From Nocardia brasiliensis IFM 10847 (GTDB lineage: Bacteria > Actinomycetota > Actinomycetes > Mycobacteriales > Mycobacteriaceae), in contig NZ_BAUA01000099.1 in NCBI RefSeq assembly GCF_000710915.1, positions 1 to 64,000 of the forward strand: a stretch of DNA of 64,000 nucleotides, in the 5' to 3' direction. The notes below the pieces were generated by a model, which saw only the letters and a list, made by a program, of their open reading frames with translations, did not search any database and was not told the origin of the DNA. A program made the position numbers and the translations under genes. Shown here piece after piece: positions 61,460-64,000 of this stretch. Each line of letters opens with the position of its first letter. Positions within the stretch are counted from its first letter, which is position 1.

Positions 61460-62404
61460 ATGTCCGATGACGCGACGACCGCGGGGTTCGCCGAACTCAC
61501 CGCGCGGCTGACGGTGCCGTTGATCGCCGCACCGATGTTCCGGGTCTCCGGGCCGGAACTGGTGATCGCGGCCTGCCGGGCGGGCGTGGTCGGCTCGTTC
61601 CCGACGGTGAATGCCCGTACGCCGGAACAGCTGTCGCAGTGGCTCGCCGAGATCGACGCCGCGCTGACCGCCGACGGAACGCGCCCGGCGCCCGTCGCGG
61701 CGAATCTGATCGTGCACCCTGGGAACGCCCGGTTGCAGCCGGACCTGCGGGTGCTGTGCGAGCAGCCGACGGAGATCGTGATCACCTCGGTCGGCACCCC
61801 GCGCGACGTGGTGCGGCCGCTGCACGAGGTCGGCTCGCTGGTGCTGGCGGACGTCGCGTCAGTGCACCACGCGGTGCGCGCGCTCGAATGCGGCGCCGAC
61901 GGGTTGATCCTGCTCACCGCCGGCGCGGGCGGGCAGACCGGCTGGGCCAATCCGTTCGCCTTCGTCCGCGCGGTGCGTGAATTCTTCGACGGGCCGGTGG
62001 TTTTGGCGGGCGGAGTCGCCGACGGCGTCGCGTTGCGCGCGGCAATCACACTGGGTGCGGACCTGGCCTACATGGGCACCAAGTTCCTCGCGACGGCCGA
62101 GAGCATGGCCGACCCTGCGCACAAGGAGTTGGTGGCCGCCTCCGGCCTCGACGACGTGGTGCTCACCTCCGCCTTCACCGGCCTGCCGACCAATATGCTG
62201 GCGGGCTCGATGCGGGCGCTCGGCATCGACGTCGCCGCACTGCGCGCCGGAACCTTCGACCTCGCGGCCCATTTCGCCGGCGCCGAGGCGCCGAAGAACT
62301 GGACCGACATCTGGAGCGCGGGGCATTCCGCATCCGGGGTCGGCGAGATCCTCGGCGTCGCGGCGCTGGTCGAGCGGACCCGCCGCGAGTGCGTCGGCGA
62401 CTGA
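61460..62404 (+). CDS. Nitronate monooxygenase-family FMN protein
   Basis: A 314-residue TIM-barrel flavoprotein: PLIAAPMFRVSGPEL at the N-terminus, ILLTAGAGGQTGWANPFAFV and VVLAGGVADGVALRAAITLGADLAYMGTKFLATAES. It oxidises nitronates or reduces enoyl-CoA-like substrates. IpdC of the cholesterol lower pathway is a distant family member; nothing here shows that function. ATG 61460 with GGAAAGGGG upstream. Confidence 0.88.
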   Translation: MSDDATTAGFAELTARLTVPLIAAPMFRVSGPELVIAACRAGVVGSFPTVNARTPEQLSQWLAEIDAALTADGTRPAPVAANLIVHPGNARLQPDLRVLCEQPTEIVITSVGTPRDVVRPLHEVGSLVLADVASVHHAVRALECGADGLILLTAGAGGQTGWANPFAFVRAVREFFDGPVVLAGGVADGVALRAAITLGADLAYMGTKFLATAESMADPAHKELVAASGLDDVVLTSAFTGLPTNMLAGSMRALGIDVAALRAGTFDLAAHFAGAEAPKNWTDIWSAGHSASGVGEILGVAALVERTRRECVGD

Positions 62405-62406
62405 GG

Positions 62407-62817
62407 TCAATCCATGTGGAAGTCGGCGAAATCGAAGCCGGGCGAGACGATGCAGCTGACCAGGACGTACTCGTCACTGGCCGGGCGGGCCGCTTGGATG
62501 ACCCCGCCGGGCACCACGGCCTGCAGCACCTGTCCGCGCTCCACTTCGGGGCCGAGGATGACCTCCTCGCCGCCGATGTTCAGCACCAGCGGTCCGCCGC
62601 GATGCCACAGCCACAGCTCGTCGGAGCGCACGGTATGCGGGGCGGACTGTTCGCCGGGGAACAGCAGGAAGTGGATCGCGGTCGCGCTGGCGCGGCTGCC
62701 CGCATAGCCTTCGGGCGTGAATTCCACAGCGCTGCGCCAGGTTTCGCGAAACCAGCCGCCTTCGGGGTGCGGGGCGAGGTCCAAGGTGGCGGCGAGTTCG
62801 GGTCGAGTGTCTGTCAC
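62407..62817 (-). CDS. Cupin (DUF985) protein
   Basis: A 136-residue cupin_5 protein with HPEGGWFRETWRS, ATAIHFLLFPGEQSAPHTV and SPGFDFADFHM, the family hallmarks. Possibly a sugar epimerase-like fold; function unknown. GTG 62817 is the start. Convergent with the nitronate monooxygenase-type gene, with a gap of two bases. Confidence 0.85.
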   Translation of the reverse strand: MTDTRPELAATLDLAPHPEGGWFRETWRSAVEFTPEGYAGSRASATAIHFLLFPGEQSAPHTVRSDELWLWHRGGPLVLNIGGEEVILGPEVERGQVLQAVVPGGVIQAARPASDEYVLVSCIVSPGFDFADFHMD

Positions 62818-62919
62818 CGTTCCGACTATGCCCGATCATGGGCGAGTGCGCCGGTTGCGCTCGCCGAAAATGGGGTGACCAGGGCGGAACGGTCACGCCA
62901 CGGTTCGGGTGCATGCCTC

Positions 62920-62984
62920 GGTGGGGGTAGCTCAGTCGGCAGAGCGCCTGGTCGTAGTCCCGGGTTCGCATCCCGTCACCCACC
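62920..62984 (+). pseudogene. tRNA-His-like remnant, 9 bases shorter than a normal tRNA
   Basis: The D arm (GCTC-AGTCGGCA-GAGC), T loop (GGGTTCGCATCCCG) and acceptor arms (GGTGGGG / ACCCACC with one mismatch) are present. The anticodon arm and variable loop are fused: the 3' strand of the anticodon stem and the 5' strand of the T stem share the same bases. Loop TCGTAGT carries C at position 33. It matches the 5' and 3' parts of actinobacterial tRNA-His. No CCA is encoded. Not a functional tRNA as read. Confidence 0.7.
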
Positions 62985-63296
62985 CGAAACCCTGTCCGGT
63001 CCGCCGCGCGCCGGTCGGCATTCCTCGATGTGCCAGGTGATGCCGAAAGGCACTAGGGCGTCGAGGAATTCGACGGCATCGAAAGCTTCGGCAGGCGCGA
63101 GAGCCCCGGGTTTCGCGGTGCCCTCGGCCACCCGGATCTCGGCATCGGGCAGATCGGCCGCATCGGCGGCCCCGTGGATCCGAGCCGTGTTGCGGCCGAC
63201 CAGGATCGGCGTGTAACCGCGGCGATGCAGTTGGGCGAGGGCGTAACCGCCGGTGATGCCGGTGGCGCCGTAGAGGGCGATCTTCTTTGTTGGCAT
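62976..63296 (-). pseudogene. NAD(P)-binding (saccharopine dehydrogenase-like) protein with internal deletion
   Basis: From ATG 63296 the protein starts with a clean Rossmann segment (MPTKKIALYGATGITGGYAL, GYTPILVGRN). After about 55 residues it jumps to AKPGALAPAEAFDAVEFLDALVPFGITW, which resembles the C-terminal end of such proteins. Total length is 106 residues against about 350 for the family, so over 200 residues are missing in frame. Its stop lies inside the tRNA-like remnant. Confidence 0.72.
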
Positions 63297-63355
63297 GGGT
63301 AGAAATCTATGGCGATTGCCTGAGCTGACCAATGGCTATATTGCTCTCATCTATG

Positions 63356-63376
63356 TCTCGAACACTCGATTCGAGA
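63356..63376. promoter_or_regulatory. Inverted repeat before the AraC-type gene
   Basis: TCTCGAA-N7-TTCGAGA lies 17 bases upstream of GTG 63393, a likely autoregulatory operator. Confidence 0.55.
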
Positions 63377-63392
63377 GAGCTATGGTGAGAGA

Positions 63393-64000
63393 GTGGACGT
63401 GCTCAGTGAAACCATCGCCGCGATCCGTACCGGCAGCCCGACCTCCGGCATGTTCGTCCGGCATGCGCCGTGGGGACGTCGCTATCCGGTCGTTCCGGGT
63501 GCGGGTTTCCACGTGGTGCTGCAGGGTTCGTGCTGGCTGGTGCCGCCCACCGGGGCCGAACCGATGGCGCTCGGGCCCGGGGACGTGGTCTTCATGCCTC
63601 GGGGCGCCGACCATGATCTGGTCGACAACCTGGACAGCCCGGTCACCGAAACCGCGCGCCCCGGTGAGCCGCGAGAAGTCGAGGGTGCCGGGGTTCGGAC
63701 CGTATTGCTTTGTGGCGCCTACGAACTAGGTAGGCAGCGTAGTCATCCACTGCTCGACGAGTTGCCCGAATTCATCCATCTCCCCGCGCGTCCCGGTCGG
63801 CATCCGGCCTTGCGTGGCGCCGTCGACCTGCTCGCCGCTGAGATCGCCGAACCGCGTCAGGGCAGCGACGCCGCGGTCCCCGCACTGCTCGAAATGCTGC
63901 TGCTCTTCGTCCTGCGCGCCTGGTTCGAGGAGCAGGCCGATGCCCGAACCACCGGCTGGGCAGGCGCTTTCGCGGACCCGGCGGTCGCCGCAGTGCTCCG
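63393..64000 (+). CDS. AraC-family regulator with N-terminal cupin domain (partial)
   Basis: The open frame runs off the window at 64000 after 202 codons. The visible part is a cupin_6 sensor domain: GMFVRHAPWGRRYPVVPGAG, FHVVLQGSCWLVPP, LGPGDVVFMPRGADHDLVDN, RTVLLCGAYEL, and LLEMLLLFVLRAWFEEQ. The two-HTH AraC domain is expected downstream, starting near ADPAVAAVL. GTG 63393 is the likely start. It faces away from a broken dehydrogenase gene. Confidence 0.88.
   Translation, partial: MDVLSETIAAIRTGSPTSGMFVRHAPWGRRYPVVPGAGFHVVLQGSCWLVPPTGAEPMALGPGDVVFMPRGADHDLVDNLDSPVTETARPGEPREVEGAGVRTVLLCGAYELGRQRSHPLLDELPEFIHLPARPGRHPALRGAVDLLAAEIAEPRQGSDAAVPALLEMLLLFVLRAWFEEQADARTTGWAGAFADPAVAAVL

Noticed and set aside
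61460..62404. IpdC of the cholesterol lower pathway
   Set aside because: Only general nitronate monooxygenase-family similarity is visible; no KstR2-type context was seen.
62920..62984. Functional tRNA gene
   Set aside because: The anticodon and T stems would need the same bases, and position 33 is not U; called a remnant instead.
1..64000. CRISPR array, insertion sequence or prophage
   Set aside because: No regularly spaced direct repeats, transposase, integrase or phage structural genes were found.

Overview
The window is high-G+C, densely coded actinobacterial DNA. The gene order and the product set point to a mycolate-containing actinomycete, most like Nocardia or a close relative of Rhodococcus. 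From memory, the order clpC, mhuD, alpha/beta hydrolase, mutY, carbonic anhydrase, small membrane protein, radA, lpqE, carD, ispD, ispF, cysS, rlmB, kstR, fadE34 matches the Mycobacterium tuberculosis order (about Rv3596c to Rv3573c), with local insertions. No insertion sequence, prophage, CRISPR array or rRNA gene was seen.

Layout. 1-10.7 kb: end of clpC, a frameshifted luciferase-like monooxygenase, a VWA protein, a two-component system divergent from an ABC exporter, a TetR-controlled azoreductase/SMR pair with two clear operators, OsmC, and a cobalt transporter cbtBA behind a cobalamin riboswitch. 10.3-21.3 kb: conserved housekeeping genes (mhuD, mutY, carbonic anhydrase, radA, lpqE, carD, ispDF, cysS, rlmB). 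21.3-29 kb: a short beta-oxidation pair, a zinc-type ABC transporter with a candidate Zur box, and a trehalose-phosphatase/GH15 fusion.

29.4-37.2 kb and 45.5-60.5 kb form a cholesterol/steroid catabolism region split in two. KstR stands divergent to fadE34, which leads an operon with fadE28, fadE29, chsH2, chsH1 and ltp2 for removal of the last side-chain carbons. The second part holds chsH3, kstD, a KstD-like flavoprotein, hsaEGF, hsaADCB and kshA, which open and degrade rings A and B. Four KstR-type sites (TNNAACNNGTTNNA; one has a single mismatch) sit exactly at the three divergent promoter regions, so the whole set is probably one KstR regulon. Between the two parts lie a secreted agmatine-deiminase-like protein, two TetR genes with very long palindromic operators, zapE, and a MoxR/DUF58 operon.

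The most unusual stretch is 52.6-55.1 kb, between hsaF and hsaB. It contains five broken gene pieces (YdeI-like, F420/NADP oxidoreductase C-terminus, VapC C-terminus, MarR without its 5' end, SDR without its 5' end and with an internal deletion) around an intact DUF5615/DUF433 toxin-antitoxin-like pair. A second decay site at 62.9-63.3 kb has a shortened tRNA-His-like sequence beside an internally deleted dehydrogenase.

The window ends inside an AraC-type regulator with an N-terminal cupin domain.
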